DNA of 64,000 nt from Arthrobacter gallicola (GCF_014836775.1 NZ_JACSQD010000003.1:62001-126000); one strand, 5' to 3'. Positions 8,858 through 19,254 are shown, numbered from the stretch's first letter. Numbers and translations: made by a program. Notes: generated by a model not told the origin, from the sequence alone.

Positions 8858-11800
8858 ATGTCCAACGATTCCACGTTCGGCCTCATGCGAATCGGCCTTG
8901 CCACTGCGGACGAAATCCGCAACTGGTCTTACGGCGAGGTCAAAAAGCCGGAAACCATTAACTACCGAACCCTGAAGCCGGAGAAGGACGGTCTTTTCTG
9001 CGAAAAGATCTTCGGTCCGTCCCGCGACTGGGAATGCTACTGCGGCAAGTACAAGCGCGTGCGCTTCAAGGGCATCATCTGTGAGCGCTGTGGTGTTGAA
9101 GTAACCCGTGCCAAGGTCCGCCGCGAGCGGATGGGCCACATCGAGCTCGCCGCTCCGGTTACCCACATCTGGTACTTCAAGGGTGTTCCGTCCCGCCTGG
9201 GCTACCTGCTGGACCTGGCACCGAAGGACCTCGAAAAGGTCATCTACTTCGCTGCCTACATGATCACCTCGGTGGATGAAGAGAACCGCCACGCCGAGCT
9301 GCCGAACCTGCAGGCCGAGCACGACCTTGAGCGCAAGCACCTGGTTGACCAGCGCGACTCCGACATCGCAGCGATCGCCAAGGACCTCGAAGATGAGCTT
9401 GCTCGTCTCGAAGGTGAAGGCGCCAAGGCAGCTGACAAGAAGAAGGCCCGCGACTCCGCCGACCGCCAGATGGCAAAGGTGCGCCGCGACGCCGACAACA
9501 ACATCGAACGCCTCGAGCAGGTCTGGGAGCGCTTCAAGAACCTCAAGGTCGGCGACCTCGAAGGCGACGAAGGCCTCTATCGCGAACTGCGCGACCGTTA
9601 CGGCCTGTACTTCGAAGGCTCCATGGGTGCCGAAGCCATCAAGAAGCGTCTTGAAGACTTCGACATGCAGGCAGAGTCCGAGAACCTGCGCGAGATCATC
9701 CAGAACGGCAAGGGCCAGCGCAAGACGCGTGCCCTGAAGCGCCTGAAGGTTGTCAACGCGTTCCTCACGACCTCCAACAGCCCCATGGGTATGGTCCTCG
9801 ACGCCGTCCCGGTGATCCCGCCGGAACTGCGCCCGATGGTTCAGCTCGACGGCGGACGTTTCGCGACGTCCGACCTCAACGACCTGTACCGCCGTGTGAT
9901 CAACCGCAACAACCGCCTGAAGCGTCTGCTGGACCTCGGTGCTCCCGAGATCATCGTGAACAACGAAAAGCGCATGCTCCAGGAAGCTGTTGACTCCCTG
10001 TTCGACAACGGCCGCCGCGGCCGTCCGGTCACCGGACCGGGCAACCGCCCGCTGAAGTCGCTCTCGGACATGCTCAAGGGCAAGCAGGGCCGGTTCCGCC
10101 AGAACCTGCTCGGCAAGCGCGTTGACTACTCCGGCCGTTCCGTGATCGTTGTTGGTCCGCAGCTGAAGCTGCACCAGTGCGGCCTGCCCAAGCAGATGGC
10201 GCTGGAGCTCTTCAAGCCGTTCGTGATGAAGCGCCTGGTTGACCTCAACCACGCCCAGAACATCAAGAGCGCCAAGCGCATGGTCGAGCGTTTCCGTCCG
10301 CAGGTCTGGGACGTGCTGGAAGAGATCATCACCGAACACCCGGTGCTGCTCAACCGTGCACCTACCCTGCACCGCCTCGGTATCCAGGCCTTCGAGCCGC
10401 AGCTGGTTGAGGGCAAGGCCCTGCAGCTGCACCCGCTGGTCTGTGGCGCCTTCAACGCTGACTTCGACGGCGACCAGATGGCAGTCCACCTGCCGCTGAG
10501 CCCCGAGGCACAGGCTGAAGCCCGCATCCTGATGCTGTCCTCGAACAACATCCTGAAGCCGTCCGACGGCCGTCCGGTGACCCTGCCTTCGCAGGATATG
10601 ATCATCGGCCTGCACCACCTGACCACCAAGCGCGAAGGCGCCGCAGGCGAAGGCCGCGTGTTCTCCTCCATGGCGGAAGCCGTGATGGCACACGACCTTG
10701 GCGAGCTACACCTGAACGCTCCGGTTCGGATCCGCGTCGACGGGTTCGTGCCGAGCGACGAGCAGCCCGCTCCGGAAGGCTGGGAAGAAGGCACTCCTGC
10801 CCTCATCCCCACCTCCCTGGGCCAGGTCCTGTTCAACCAGACCCTGCCTGCGGACTACCCGTGGGTTGAGTCGGTTGCTGACAAGGGCCAGCTCTCCAAG
10901 ATCGTCAACGATCTGGCCGAGCGGTACCCGAAGGTAGTCACCGCGGCAACGCTGGACAACCTGAAGGACTCCGGTTTCTACTGGGCCACCCGCTCGGGCG
11001 TTACCGTTGCCATCTCGGATATCGCTGCTCCGATCGACAAGCCTGCCATCATGGAGGTTTACGAAGCACGCGCCGCCAAGGTTGAAAGCCAGTACGGCAA
11101 GGGCCTGATCGCGGAAGACGAGCGCCGCCAGGAACTGATCGACATCTGGAACCAGGCAACGAACGAAGTTGCCAAGGCTATGCGTGACAACATGCCGATC
11201 CAGAACAACATCAACCGTATGGTGTCCTCCGGTGCACGAGGCAACTGGCTGCAGGTCCGGCAGATCGCCGGTATCCGTGGCCTGGTGGCCAACCCGAAGG
11301 GCGAGATCATCCCGCGCCCGATCAAGTCCTCCTACCGTGAGGGCCTGTCGGTGCTGGAATACTTCATCGCCACCCACGGTGCCCGTAAGGGTCTGGCCGA
11401 TACCGCCCTGCGTACCGCCAACTCGGGTTACCTGACCCGTCGTCTGGTGGACGTTTCGCAGGACGTTATTGTCCGCGAAGAGGACTGCGGCACCGAGCGC
11501 GGCCTGAACGTCACGATTGCTGTTCCGGATCACAACGGCGAGCTGCAGCTGCACGAAGAGGTCGAGAACTCGGCGTACGCACGTACGCTGGCCACCGACG
11601 TCTCCGATGCGGAAGGCAACGTCCTGGCCAAGGGCGGCGACGACGTCGGCGATGTGCTGATCGAGAAGCTGTTCAACGCCGGCGTCACGGACATCAAGGT
11701 CCGCTCCGTGCTGACCTGTGAGTCCGCCGTTGGTACCTGTGCGCTCTGCTACGGCCGTTCGCTGGCCACGGGCAAGACCGTTGACATCGGTGAGGCTGTC

Positions 11801-12748
11801 GGCATCATCGCCGCACAGTCCATCGGTGAGCCCGGTACCCAGCTGACCATGCGTACCTTCCACACCGGTGGTGTTGCTTCCGCGGAAGACATCACCCAGG
11901 GTCTGCCCCGTATCCAGGAGCTCTTCGAAGCACGTACCCCCAAGGGTGTTGCTCCGATCTCCGAGACGGCCGGACGGGTCACCATCGAAGAGACCGACCG
12001 CCAGATGCGTCTGGTTGTCACTCCCGATGACGGCTCCGAGGAAATCGCTTACCCGGTTCTGCGCCGTGCCCGCCTGCTGGTTGCCGACGGCGACCACGTT
12101 GAGGTTGGCCAGCAGCTGGTTGCAGGTGCAGTGGATCCCAAGCAGATCCTCCGCATCCTCGGCCCGCGCAAGGCACAGGAATTCCTGGTGGACGAGGTCC
12201 AGCGCGTGTACCGCAGCCAGGGTGTTGGCATCCACGACAAGCACGTGGAAGTCATCGTCCGGCAGATGCTGCGCCGCGTGACCGTGATCGAATCCGGCGA
12301 TTCCGACCTGCTCCCGGGTGAGCTGGCCGAGCGCCGCCGGTTCGAGAACGAGAACCGCCGCGTGGTCTCCGAAGGCCGCCGTCCGGCAGCCGGACGTCCG
12401 GAGCTGATGGGTATCACCAAGGCATCGCTGGCAACCGAGTCCTGGCTGTCCGCTGCTTCCTTCCAGGAAACCACCCGCGTCCTGACGCAGGCGGCCATGG
12501 AAGGCAAGAGCGACCCGCTGCTCGGCCTGAAGGAAAACGTCATCATCGGTAAGCTGATCCCGGCCGGAACGGGCCTGCCCCGTTACACCGAGGTCACTGT
12601 CGAACCGACGGAGGAAGCAAAGGCCAATCTCTTCACCGGCCCGAGCGCCTTCAGCGATTTCGACTATGCCGGAGTTGACGGTGGCCTGAGCCCTGAGTTC
12701 CACGCCATCCCGCTGGATGACTACGACATGGGCAGCGAGTTCCGCTAA
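8858..12748 (+). CDS. rpoC: DNA-directed RNA polymerase subunit beta'
   Basis: The protein has 1296 residues. The N-terminal zinc site ([23 protein letters not shown]), the catalytic NADFDGD at about residues 533-539 that binds the active-site magnesium, and the second zinc site ([13 protein letters not shown]) are all present. Trigger-loop sequences around [18 protein letters not shown] are intact. ATG 8858 begins the standard [15 protein letters not shown]. An upstream in-frame start at 8741 would add 39 residues of non-family sequence and was not used. A strong terminator follows. Confidence 0.97.
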   Translation: MSNDSTFGLMRIGLATADEIRNWSYGEVKKPETINYRTLKPEKDGLFCEKIFGPSRDWECYCGKYKRVRFKGIICERCGVEVTRAKVRRERMGHIELAAPVTHIWYFKGVPSRLGYLLDLAPKDLEKVIYFAAYMITSVDEENRHAELPNLQAEHDLERKHLVDQRDSDIAAIAKDLEDELARLEGEGAKAADKKKARDSADRQMAKVRRDADNNIERLEQVWERFKNLKVGDLEGDEGLYRELRDRYGLYFEGSMGAEAIKKRLEDFDMQAESENLREIIQNGKGQRKTRALKRLKVVNAFLTTSNSPMGMVLDAVPVIPPELRPMVQLDGGRFATSDLNDLYRRVINRNNRLKRLLDLGAPEIIVNNEKRMLQEAVDSLFDNGRRGRPVTGPGNRPLKSLSDMLKGKQGRFRQNLLGKRVDYSGRSVIVVGPQLKLHQCGLPKQMALELFKPFVMKRLVDLNHAQNIKSAKRMVERFRPQVWDVLEEIITEHPVLLNRAPTLHRLGIQAFEPQLVEGKALQLHPLVCGAFNADFDGDQMAVHLPLSPEAQAEARILMLSSNNILKPSDGRPVTLPSQDMIIGLHHLTTKREGAAGEGRVFSSMAEAVMAHDLGELHLNAPVRIRVDGFVPSDEQPAPEGWEEGTPALIPTSLGQVLFNQTLPADYPWVESVADKGQLSKIVNDLAERYPKVVTAATLDNLKDSGFYWATRSGVTVAISDIAAPIDKPAIMEVYEARAAKVESQYGKGLIAEDERRQELIDIWNQATNEVAKAMRDNMPIQNNINRMVSSGARGNWLQVRQIAGIRGLVANPKGEIIPRPIKSSYREGLSVLEYFIATHGARKGLADTALRTANSGYLTRRLVDVSQDVIVREEDCGTERGLNVTIAVPDHNGELQLHEEVENSAYARTLATDVSDAEGNVLAKGGDDVGDVLIEKLFNAGVTDIKVRSVLTCESAVGTCALCYGRSLATGKTVDIGEAVGIIAAQSIGEPGTQLTMRTFHTGGVASAEDITQGLPRIQELFEARTPKGVAPISETAGRVTIEETDRQMRLVVTPDDGSEEIAYPVLRRARLLVADGDHVEVGQQLVAGAVDPKQILRILGPRKAQEFLVDEVQRVYRSQGVGIHDKHVEVIVRQMLRRVTVIESGDSDLLPGELAERRRFENENRRVVSEGRRPAAGRPELMGITKASLATESWLSAASFQETTRVLTQAAMEGKSDPLLGLKENVIIGKLIPAGTGLPRYTEVTVEPTEEAKANLFTGPSAFSDFDYAGVDGGLSPEFHAIPLDDYDMGSEFR

Positions 12749-12782
12749 AGCTGAAAAGCTGCAACGGACCGCACACCGCGAA

Positions 12783-12820
12783 GGAAGGACCCTGCCGAAA
12801 GGCGGGGTCCTTCCCCGTTT
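12783..12820 (+). terminator. intrinsic terminator after rpoC
   Basis: A 14-bp stem (12783-12796 with 12801-12814, one G-U pair) is closed by a GAAA tetraloop and followed by CCGTTT. It isolates rpoBC from the aromatic-catabolism genes. Confidence 0.85.
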
Positions 12821-12904
12821 AAGCCCCTTTTCTGTTTACGGTTCGCGCAGGTCAGTGAGGGGCCGCAAGGAGAGGGTGCCGCCGTCGTATGCCAAAGTAC
12901 TTGT

Positions 12905-13711
12905 ATGGCCAATTCCCCCTCCGGCGACTCCATGGCCGAGCGCATCCTGCGGCTGATCTCCGCGTTCGACGCCGAGCATCCCGCCATGCCGGCAGCAACC
13001 CTGGCCCGCCGGGCCGGGCTCCCGCTGTCCACCACCCACCGCCTGGCCGGCGAACTGGTGTCCCTGCAGGTCCTGCAGCGCGGGGAACGGGGCGAACTCC
13101 GCCTGGGCCTGCGGCTCTGGGAACTGGCCAACCGGAGCTCTGCCGCACTGGACCTGCGGCAGATCGCGATGCCCTTTATGGAGGACATCCAGGCTGTCAT
13201 CCGCCAGCACACCCAGCTCTCCGTGCTGCAGGAGGACGAAGTGCTCTTCATTGAACGGCTCTCCAGCCGCGGCTCGGTCTCCAACTTCGCCAAGGTAGCC
13301 GGCAGGCTTCCGCTGCAGATCTCCTCATCCGGCATGGTGATGATGGCTTATTCGCCGCGGCACGTCCAGGAAGCATTCCTGGACCGTCACCGCGGGGATC
13401 CGGCGCCGTTTCCACGCCCGGAGGCCCTGCGGCGGCAATGGGCGGCCATCCGGCGGGAAGGCAGCGCCACCCTGCCCGGCGTCGTCGACCCCCAAACCAC
13501 GGGCATCGCGGTGCCGGTGTTCGGTCCGCTGGGGACGGCTGTGGCGGCGCTGGGGGTAGTGGTGCCGCTGGGCCGGGAGAACACGGCAGCAACAGTGCCG
13601 GCGCTGATGACAGCGGCCCGGGGCATTTCCCGCGGGCTGGGCACCACGGCAGCCGCTGCCGGTCCGCGGCACGGTCTGGCGGAACCGGCCGGGTCCTCAA
13701 CCGGGGCCTGA
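12905..13711 (+). CDS. IclR-family transcriptional regulator (probable pobA regulator)
   Basis: The protein has 268 residues, with an N-terminal winged helix-turn-helix (AERILRLISAFDAEHPAMPAATLARRAGLPLSTTHRLAGELVSLQVL, about 10-60) and a C-terminal IclR effector domain (FAKVAGRLPLQISSSGMVMMAY and later segments). IclR proteins of this branch (PobR, PcaR, PcaU) respond to aromatic acids. It lies immediately upstream of pobA in the same direction, with a 19-bp palindrome between them, so control of pobA is the likely role. No Shine-Dalgarno is visible before ATG 12905, so a leaderless start is possible. Confidence 0.85.
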   Translation: MANSPSGDSMAERILRLISAFDAEHPAMPAATLARRAGLPLSTTHRLAGELVSLQVLQRGERGELRLGLRLWELANRSSAALDLRQIAMPFMEDIQAVIRQHTQLSVLQEDEVLFIERLSSRGSVSNFAKVAGRLPLQISSSGMVMMAYSPRHVQEAFLDRHRGDPAPFPRPEALRRQWAAIRREGSATLPGVVDPQTTGIAVPVFGPLGTAVAALGVVVPLGRENTAATVPALMTAARGISRGLGTTAAAAGPRHGLAEPAGSSTGA

Positions 13712-13755
13712 GGCTGACCCGGCCCGGGCGCTCGGTGATGCAACATCCCGCGCGC

Positions 13756-13774
13756 ATTCTCATTGAATGAGAAT
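13756..13774. promoter_or_regulatory. 19-bp perfect palindrome upstream of pobA
   Basis: ATTCTCATTGAATGAGAAT has 9-base arms around a single central G, about 90 bases before the pobA start. A perfect palindrome of this size in a regulator-catabolic gene gap is a likely operator. The neighbouring IclR-type regulator is the obvious candidate to bind it, though this is inference. Confidence 0.65.
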
Positions 13775-13863
13775 CGCCTCGCAGTGGAGATGTGCGTGTC
13801 CTCACACTTGAGTCAGGGGCATCCGTTCCCGGTGTTTTAGCTTGTCCACAAAGGAGTACAGCG

Positions 13864-15060
13864 TTGGCTGCAGACCGTACCGTCATCAAGACCCAAGTCG
13901 GAATCGTTGGAGGCGGTCCCGCTGGCCTGATGCTTTCCCACATGCTGGCGAAGTCCGGCGTGGAGAACATCGTTGTGGAAAAGCGGGACCATGAGACCAT
14001 CCGCACCACGCACCGCGCCGGAATCCTGGAACACGGCAGCGTCCGGATGCTCACCGAGGGCGGGGTCAGCGACCGGGTCCTGACCGAAGGCTACAAACAC
14101 GACGGCATCGACCTTCGCTTTGGCGGCGTGAGCCACCGGATCGACTTCGAAGAACTGGTGGGGGAGTCTGTCTGGCTCTACCCGCAGAATGAGGTCTTCG
14201 TCGACCTGGCCGCAGCCCGCGAGCGGGACAACGGCGACGTGCGCTATGCCGTCACGGACACCGAGGTGCTGGATCAGACAACATCCGTTCCCAAGATCCG
14301 CTTCACGGATGCAGAAGGCACCGACTTCGAAATCCACTGCGACATCCTGGTCGGTGCCGACGGCTCCCAGGGCATCTGCAAGCGCTCCATCCCCAAGGAA
14401 CTGCGGACAGATAACTTCATCGAATACCCGTTTGCCTGGTTCGGCATCCTCACCGAAGCACCGCCGAGCGCCCCGGAACTGATCTACGCCAACTCGGAGC
14501 ACGGCTTCGCGCTGATCAGCCAGCGCAATGACAACGTCCAGCGCATGTACTTCCAGTGCGATCCGAATGAGGACGCAGACGCCTGGAGTGACGAGCAGAT
14601 CTGGGCCGAACTGCAGCGCCGGGTGGACGGGCCGGACGGATTCCAGCTCAAGCGCGGCCCGATCTTCGAAAAGACGGTTCTGAAGTTCCGCAGCTATGTC
14701 TGTGAACCGATGCGCTACGGCAATATGTTCCTCGCCGGCGACGCCGGCCACACCGTTCCGCCGACCGGCGCCAAGGGCCTGAACCTGGCCCTGGCGGACG
14801 TGAAGGTGCTCTTCGAAGCCATCGACTCCTTCTACGCAACGAAGTCCGCGGAGCTGCTGGACGGCTACAGCGACAAGGCGCTCCAGCGCGTCTGGCGGGC
14901 CCAGAACTTCTCCTACTGGATGACCTCCATGCTGCACACCCGGAAGGACGCCACTCCGTTCGAGCGCAAGCGGGCGCTGGGAGAACTCAACGGTGTGGTT
15001 TCTTCCCGCCATGGCCAGGCATACCTGGCCGAGGCATACACCGGCTGGCCGGAAAAGTAA
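13864..15060 (+). CDS. pobA: 4-hydroxybenzoate 3-monooxygenase
   Basis: The protein has 398 residues, close to the 394 of Pseudomonas PobA. It contains the FAD-binding GGGPAGLMLSHML near the N-terminus, the DG-type motif GADGSQG, and the GD motif FLAGDAGHTVPPTGAKGLNLALADV. It hydroxylates 4-hydroxybenzoate to protocatechuate using FAD, NAD(P)H and O2. The start is TTG 13864 because AAGGAG at 13851-13856 lies seven bases upstream; an in-frame start at 13792 would add 24 unrelated residues. Its product feeds the pca genes that follow. Confidence 0.95.
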   Translation: MAADRTVIKTQVGIVGGGPAGLMLSHMLAKSGVENIVVEKRDHETIRTTHRAGILEHGSVRMLTEGGVSDRVLTEGYKHDGIDLRFGGVSHRIDFEELVGESVWLYPQNEVFVDLAAARERDNGDVRYAVTDTEVLDQTTSVPKIRFTDAEGTDFEIHCDILVGADGSQGICKRSIPKELRTDNFIEYPFAWFGILTEAPPSAPELIYANSEHGFALISQRNDNVQRMYFQCDPNEDADAWSDEQIWAELQRRVDGPDGFQLKRGPIFEKTVLKFRSYVCEPMRYGNMFLAGDAGHTVPPTGAKGLNLALADVKVLFEAIDSFYATKSAELLDGYSDKALQRVWRAQNFSYWMTSMLHTRKDATPFERKRALGELNGVVSSRHGQAYLAEAYTGWPEK

Positions 15061-15078
15061 GACCGCCAGGCACCATCC

Positions 15079-15114
15079 GCGTTCGTATTGTGAACGCACG
15101 TCCACAAAGTGAAC
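15079..15114. promoter_or_regulatory. paired operator-like sites upstream of pcaH
   Basis: Two related 15-mers lie 19 bases apart: GTTCGTATTGTGAAC (15081-15095) and GTCCACAAAGTGAAC (15100-15114). The first is nested in a GCGTTC/GAACGC inverted repeat (15079-15097). Sites of this size with GTTC/GAAC ends fit IclR-family operators. A 10-base piece of the second (GTCCACAAAG) recurs at 13844-13853, over the pobA ribosome binding site. Confidence 0.55.
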
Positions 15115-15199
15115 AAGCGTGTAATGTGGTAGAAACCACTGGGATGCTTGGACGATGACGAGGACGCGTCGTGTACGCATCCTTTTGAAAGGAAAAAAC

Positions 15200-16024
15200 A
15201 TGGAGACGGAAAACGGTCTGTTCCCCCAGGACCAGCCAGATCAGGGCCCGGACTCGGCGCAGAGCTCGCAGGACGAGATCACCGCGGAGATCCAGGACGT
15301 GCACGCTGCATACCGGAAGGGCCTGGAAAACGGCGACGCCGAAGAGACCCAGCCCCGCCTGGACTTCCGCCCGTACCGCAGTTCCATCCTGCGCCACCCC
15401 ACTAAGGATCCGCACCACACGGACCCGGAGACCATCGAACTCTGGTCCCCGGCCTTCGGCCACCAGGATGTCCACACCCTGGAATCGGACCTGACCATCC
15501 AGCACAACGGAGAGCCCCTCGGCGAGCGGATTGTTGTTGCCGGCCGCATTCTCGACGGCGACGGCCGCCCGGTGCGCAACCAGCTGGTGGAGATCTGGCA
15601 GGCAAACTCCGCCGGCCGCTACATCCACAAGCGCGACCAGCACCCGGCACCGATCGATCCCAACTTCACCGGCGTGGGCCGCTGCATCACGGATGACGAC
15701 GGCAACTACCGCTTCACCACCATCAAGCCCGGACCGTACCCGTGGAAGAACCACTACAACGCCTGGCGCCCGGCGCACATCCACTTCTCGCTCTTCGGCA
15801 CCGACTTCACCCAGCGCATGATCACCCAGATGTACTTCCCGGGCGATCCGCTGTTCTCCCTGGATCCGATCTACCAGTCGATTACCGACCAGAAGGCCAG
15901 GGACCGGCTTGTGGCCACGTATGACCACAACCTCACCCAGCACGAATGGAGCACCGGCTACAACTGGGACATCGTGCTGACCGGCAGCAACCGCACCTGG
16001 ATGGAAGACGAGGACGCAGAGTAA
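15200..16024 (+). CDS. pcaH: protocatechuate 3,4-dioxygenase beta subunit
   Basis: The protein has 274 residues and is an intradiol dioxygenase. The four iron(III) ligands can be placed at Y141 (GRYIHKRD), Y180 (KPGPYPW), H193 and H195 (RPAHIHF). The spacing of 39 residues between the tyrosines matches Pseudomonas PcaH (Y408/Y447). It opens the ring of protocatechuate to 3-carboxy-cis,cis-muconate together with PcaG. An acidic N-terminal extension of about 50 residues precedes the domain. ATG 15200 has GAAAGGAAA just upstream. The stop overlaps the pcaG start (TAATG). Confidence 0.97.
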   Translation: METENGLFPQDQPDQGPDSAQSSQDEITAEIQDVHAAYRKGLENGDAEETQPRLDFRPYRSSILRHPTKDPHHTDPETIELWSPAFGHQDVHTLESDLTIQHNGEPLGERIVVAGRILDGDGRPVRNQLVEIWQANSAGRYIHKRDQHPAPIDPNFTGVGRCITDDDGNYRFTTIKPGPYPWKNHYNAWRPAHIHFSLFGTDFTQRMITQMYFPGDPLFSLDPIYQSITDQKARDRLVATYDHNLTQHEWSTGYNWDIVLTGSNRTWMEDEDAE

Positions 16025-16590
16025 TGAGCGAGCAGAAACTCACCGCAACCCCCGGACAGACGGTTGGACCGTTCTACGGCTACGCGCTGCCTTTCGAAAA
16101 GGACAACGAACTGGTCCACCCCGGCGCCAAGGGCGCCATCCGGGTCCAGGGCACGGTCCGCGACGGCGCCGGCGACGTCATTCCGGACGCCCTGCTGGAA
16201 ATCTGGCAGGCAGACGAAGACGGCAACATCCCGCAGAAGACCGGTTCGCTGGTGCGCGATGGCTACACCTTCACCGGATGGGGCCGGGGCGCCGTCGACA
16301 ACGTGGGTAACTACACGTTCACCACGGTGAACCCGGGGCCGACCGAGGAAGGCTCCGCGCCGTTCATTTCGGTGGTCATCTTCGCCCGCGGCCTGCTGAA
16401 CAAGCTGCACACCCGCATGTACCTGCCGGACGACGAAGCGGCCCTGACCAAGGATCCGCTGCTCTCCTCCCTTCCGGAGGACCGCCGCCGCACCCTGATC
16501 GCGACGCGCGAGGCCGACGGCGGCCTGCGCTGGGACATCAAGCTGCAGGGCGAAGACGAAACCGTCTTCCTGGCCTACCCGGGAGCGTAA
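16024..16590 (+). CDS. pcaG: protocatechuate 3,4-dioxygenase alpha subunit
   Basis: The protein has 188 residues. It shares the intradiol dioxygenase fold with PcaH (LLEIWQADEDG, NYTFTTVNPG) but lacks the His-x-His iron ligands, as expected for the non-catalytic alpha subunit, which completes the active-site cleft. ATG 16024 overlaps the pcaH stop by one base, indicating coupled translation and stoichiometric assembly. Confidence 0.96.
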   Translation: MSEQKLTATPGQTVGPFYGYALPFEKDNELVHPGAKGAIRVQGTVRDGAGDVIPDALLEIWQADEDGNIPQKTGSLVRDGYTFTGWGRGAVDNVGNYTFTTVNPGPTEEGSAPFISVVIFARGLLNKLHTRMYLPDDEAALTKDPLLSSLPEDRRRTLIATREADGGLRWDIKLQGEDETVFLAYPGA

Positions 16591-16594
16591 TTCA

Positions 16595-17992
16595 TTGGGC
16601 TCCGCGGAAACTGCCGACTACGGACTATTGTCGCCGGCATGGGCCGGCACCCGCGCCGCAGCACTGACCTCTGACGAGGCACTGCTGCAGGCCATGCTCG
16701 ACGTCGAACTCGAGTGGCTGCGGGTGCTTGCCTCCGCGGGCCTGATCAACTCCGGGATCCCGGACGCCGTTGCTCCCGCCTGCCAGGCTTCGCGGTATAA
16801 CACTGCGGACCTGGCAGCGCGGGCGCAGGGCGGCGGGAATCCCGTGATTCCCCTGCTGGCCGATCTGAGGGCACTGGTCCGGAAAGAGGCTCCGGAAGCT
16901 GTTGGCCCCATCCACAAGGCCGCCACCAGCCAGGACATCCTGGACTCCGCCCTGATGCTCATGGCATCCCGCACTCTGGAAACCATCCTGGCTGACGCGC
17001 GCCGGGTGGAAACGGCCCTCGGGGACCTGGCCCGCAGGCATGCTGACACTGTCAGCGTGGCCCGCACCCTCACCCAGCATTCGCTGCCCTCTACTTTTGG
17101 CTTGAAGGCCGCACAGTGGCTCCACGGAGTGGGGCAGGCCACCGCCGCCCTGGATACCGTGGCCTCAGCCCTGCCCCTGCAGTGGGGTGGCGCCTCCGGC
17201 ACCATGGCAGCACTCACCACTGCCGCCGATGCAGCTGACCACAGCCCGCTGACCCTGGCGGCGGACCTGGCGGACCGGCTCGGCCTCGTCGATCCGGTGG
17301 CGCCCTGGCAGACCAACCGGATCCCGGTCACCCGGCTGGGGGCCTCACTGGCGGACCTGCTGGCCGCGGCGGGAAAAATCTCCAACGATGTGCTGCTGCT
17401 CAGCCGCCCGGAAATCGGGGAAGTCAGCGAACCCCGCGAAGCGGGCCGCGGCGGCTCCTCTGCCATGCCGCAGAAACAGAACCCCGTGCTCTCTGTCCTG
17501 ATCCGCAGCGCCGCTCTGGCGGCACCGGGCTACACCGCGATGCTGCAGGCTGCAGCCGGAGCGGCGGATGATGAACGTCCCGGCGGATCCTGGCATGTCG
17601 AGTGGCAGGCCCTGCGCCAGCTGCTGCGGCTGGCCGGGGGAGCTATGGCCAAACTGGCCGAACTCACGGAAGGGCTGACGGTGAATACCGGTGCCGTCGC
17701 CCGGAATCTGGAACTCGCCGGCCCGCTGGTTGTCAGCGAGAAAGTCATGGCGCGCATCGCCCCGCTGCTCGAGGGTGGCGTGCCCGGCCAAGGCAAGAAA
17801 CGCGTGCAGGAACTCGTTGCCCGCTCGCTCGCCGGGGAAGACTTCACTGAACTTCTGCGCGGAGCCGTACCTGCCGAACAGCTGGCTGACCAGGAACTTA
17901 CCGAGCTCCTGAATCCGGCCAACTACCTGGGCCAATCACAGGCCCTGATCAACCGAATTATCTCTGCTTACCCCGGAAGGACAAACGCGTGA
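16595..17992 (+). CDS. pcaB: 3-carboxy-cis,cis-muconate cycloisomerase
   Basis: The protein has 465 residues and belongs to the fumarase/aspartase superfamily, with the signature GSSAMPQKQNP and a helical core. In this operon it performs the lactonisation of 3-carboxymuconate to 4-carboxymuconolactone. TTG 16595 is the start, four bases after the pcaG stop, with GGGAG at 16581-16585. Its 3' end overlaps pcaD by four bases (GTGA). Confidence 0.95.
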   Translation: MGSAETADYGLLSPAWAGTRAAALTSDEALLQAMLDVELEWLRVLASAGLINSGIPDAVAPACQASRYNTADLAARAQGGGNPVIPLLADLRALVRKEAPEAVGPIHKAATSQDILDSALMLMASRTLETILADARRVETALGDLARRHADTVSVARTLTQHSLPSTFGLKAAQWLHGVGQATAALDTVASALPLQWGGASGTMAALTTAADAADHSPLTLAADLADRLGLVDPVAPWQTNRIPVTRLGASLADLLAAAGKISNDVLLLSRPEIGEVSEPREAGRGGSSAMPQKQNPVLSVLIRSAALAAPGYTAMLQAAAGAADDERPGGSWHVEWQALRQLLRLAGGAMAKLAELTEGLTVNTGAVARNLELAGPLVVSEKVMARIAPLLEGGVPGQGKKRVQELVARSLAGEDFTELLRGAVPAEQLADQELTELLNPANYLGQSQALINRIISAYPGRTNA

Positions 17993-18789
17993 GCGTCCCG
18001 CAGATCAAAGCAACACAACTCTCCAACGCCGGGCCCGGGGCTCCTGTCCTGATCGCCGGTCCGTCACTTGGCACCTCCGGCACCGCCCTGTGGAGCAGCA
18101 CCGCAGCGCAGCTGGACGGCTACACGGTGATCGCCTGGGATCTGCCCGGTCACGGCAACAGCCCGGCGGCAGCGGAAGGATTCAGCCTGGAGGACCTGGC
18201 AGCGGCTGTTCATGGCCTCGTGGACAGTGCGCTGTCCGCCGGGGATCTCTCCGCCTCGCAGGAACTTTATTACGCCGGGGTCTCCCTAGGCGGAGCCGTT
18301 GGCCTGCAGCTGGGACTCGACTACCCGCAGGCGTTCCGGAAACTGGCCATCCTCTGCTCGGGAGCCAAGATCGGCGACGCCGAAGGCTGGGAAGCCCGCG
18401 CCGAGACAGTGCGCGGACAGGGAACACCGGCCGTCCTGATCGGCTCCGCGCAGCGCTGGTTTGCCGAAGGCTTCATCGAACGGGACAAGGAAACCTCAGC
18501 CGCGCTGCTCCATTCCCTGCAGGATGCCGATCGCTTCTCCTACGCCTACTGCTGCCAGGCCCTGGCTGGCTTCGACGTCCGGGAGCGCCTGGACGGGATT
18601 TCCGCTCCGGTGCTGGCGGTGGCGGGCGCAGAGGACGTTGTCACCCCGCCGTCCTTCGCCGAGCTGATCGCAGCCGGCGTTCCCGACGGACGGTCCGCCG
18701 TCGTTTCCCATGCCGCGCACCTGGCGCCGGCTGAACAGCCTGCGGAAACCGCGAAACTGCTCAGCAGTTTCTTCGGCACCGCCAACTAA
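17989..18789 (+). CDS. pcaD: 3-oxoadipate enol-lactonase (alpha/beta hydrolase)
   Basis: The protein has 266 residues and an alpha/beta hydrolase fold. The nucleophile is in GVSLGG, the acid in AGAEDVVTPP and the histidine in SHAAHLAP near the C-terminus. By position between pcaB and pcaC it hydrolyses 3-oxoadipate enol-lactone to 3-oxoadipate. In several Actinobacteria this activity is fused to PcaC as PcaL; here the two are separate genes. GTG 17989 overlaps the pcaB stop. Confidence 0.92.
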   Translation: MSVPQIKATQLSNAGPGAPVLIAGPSLGTSGTALWSSTAAQLDGYTVIAWDLPGHGNSPAAAEGFSLEDLAAAVHGLVDSALSAGDLSASQELYYAGVSLGGAVGLQLGLDYPQAFRKLAILCSGAKIGDAEGWEARAETVRGQGTPAVLIGSAQRWFAEGFIERDKETSAALLHSLQDADRFSYAYCCQALAGFDVRERLDGISAPVLAVAGAEDVVTPPSFAELIAAGVPDGRSAVVSHAAHLAPAEQPAETAKLLSSFFGTAN

Positions 18790-18819
18790 ACCCGGCTACG
18801 TAAAAGAGAAAGCGATTCA

Positions 18820-19254
18820 GTGAGCGAGAACAGCGCCAAGACCCAGCAGGACATCTACGACGAAGGCATGGCGGTCCGCCGCCAGGTGCTCGGAGATGCG
18901 CATGTCGACCGGGCCAACGCGGCAAAAGACGAGTTCACCTCCGATTTCCAGGACATGATCACCCGCTATGCCTGGGGCACCATCTGGACCCGGCCGGGCC
19001 TGGACCGGACCATGCGCAGCGCCATCACGCTCACCGCCCTGATCGCCCACGGGCACCTGGAGGAACTCGCGATGCATGTGCGCGCCGCGCTGCGCAACGG
19101 CCTGACGCGCGATGAAATCAAGGAAGTTATTCTCCAGTCGGCCATTTACTGCAGCGTCCCCTCCGCCAATTCGGCGTTCAAGGTCGCCCAGGGGGTTTTC
19201 GCCGAGCTGGACAGTTCAGAGAAGCTGAACGGCTCAGAGGCCGACGGCGCCTGA
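18820..19254 (+). CDS. pcaC: 4-carboxymuconolactone decarboxylase
   Basis: The protein has 144 residues and belongs to the small CMD/AhpD-like helical family (YAWGTIWTRPGLDRTMRSAITLTALIAHGHLEELAMHV). It decarboxylates 4-carboxymuconolactone to 3-oxoadipate enol-lactone, the step between PcaB and PcaD. GTG 18820 follows an AAAGAGAAAG purine stretch. It is the last gene of the pcaHGBDC segment; a 161-base gap with an operator-like site precedes pcaF. Confidence 0.94.
   Translation: MSENSAKTQQDIYDEGMAVRRQVLGDAHVDRANAAKDEFTSDFQDMITRYAWGTIWTRPGLDRTMRSAITLTALIAHGHLEELAMHVRAALRNGLTRDEIKEVILQSAIYCSVPSANSAFKVAQGVFAELDSSEKLNGSEADGA

Noticed and set aside
13756-13774. Fur or Zur box
   Set aside because: The 9-1-9 symmetry resembles such boxes, but the sequence does not match the Fur or Zur consensus and the neighbouring genes are aromatic catabolism, not metal uptake.
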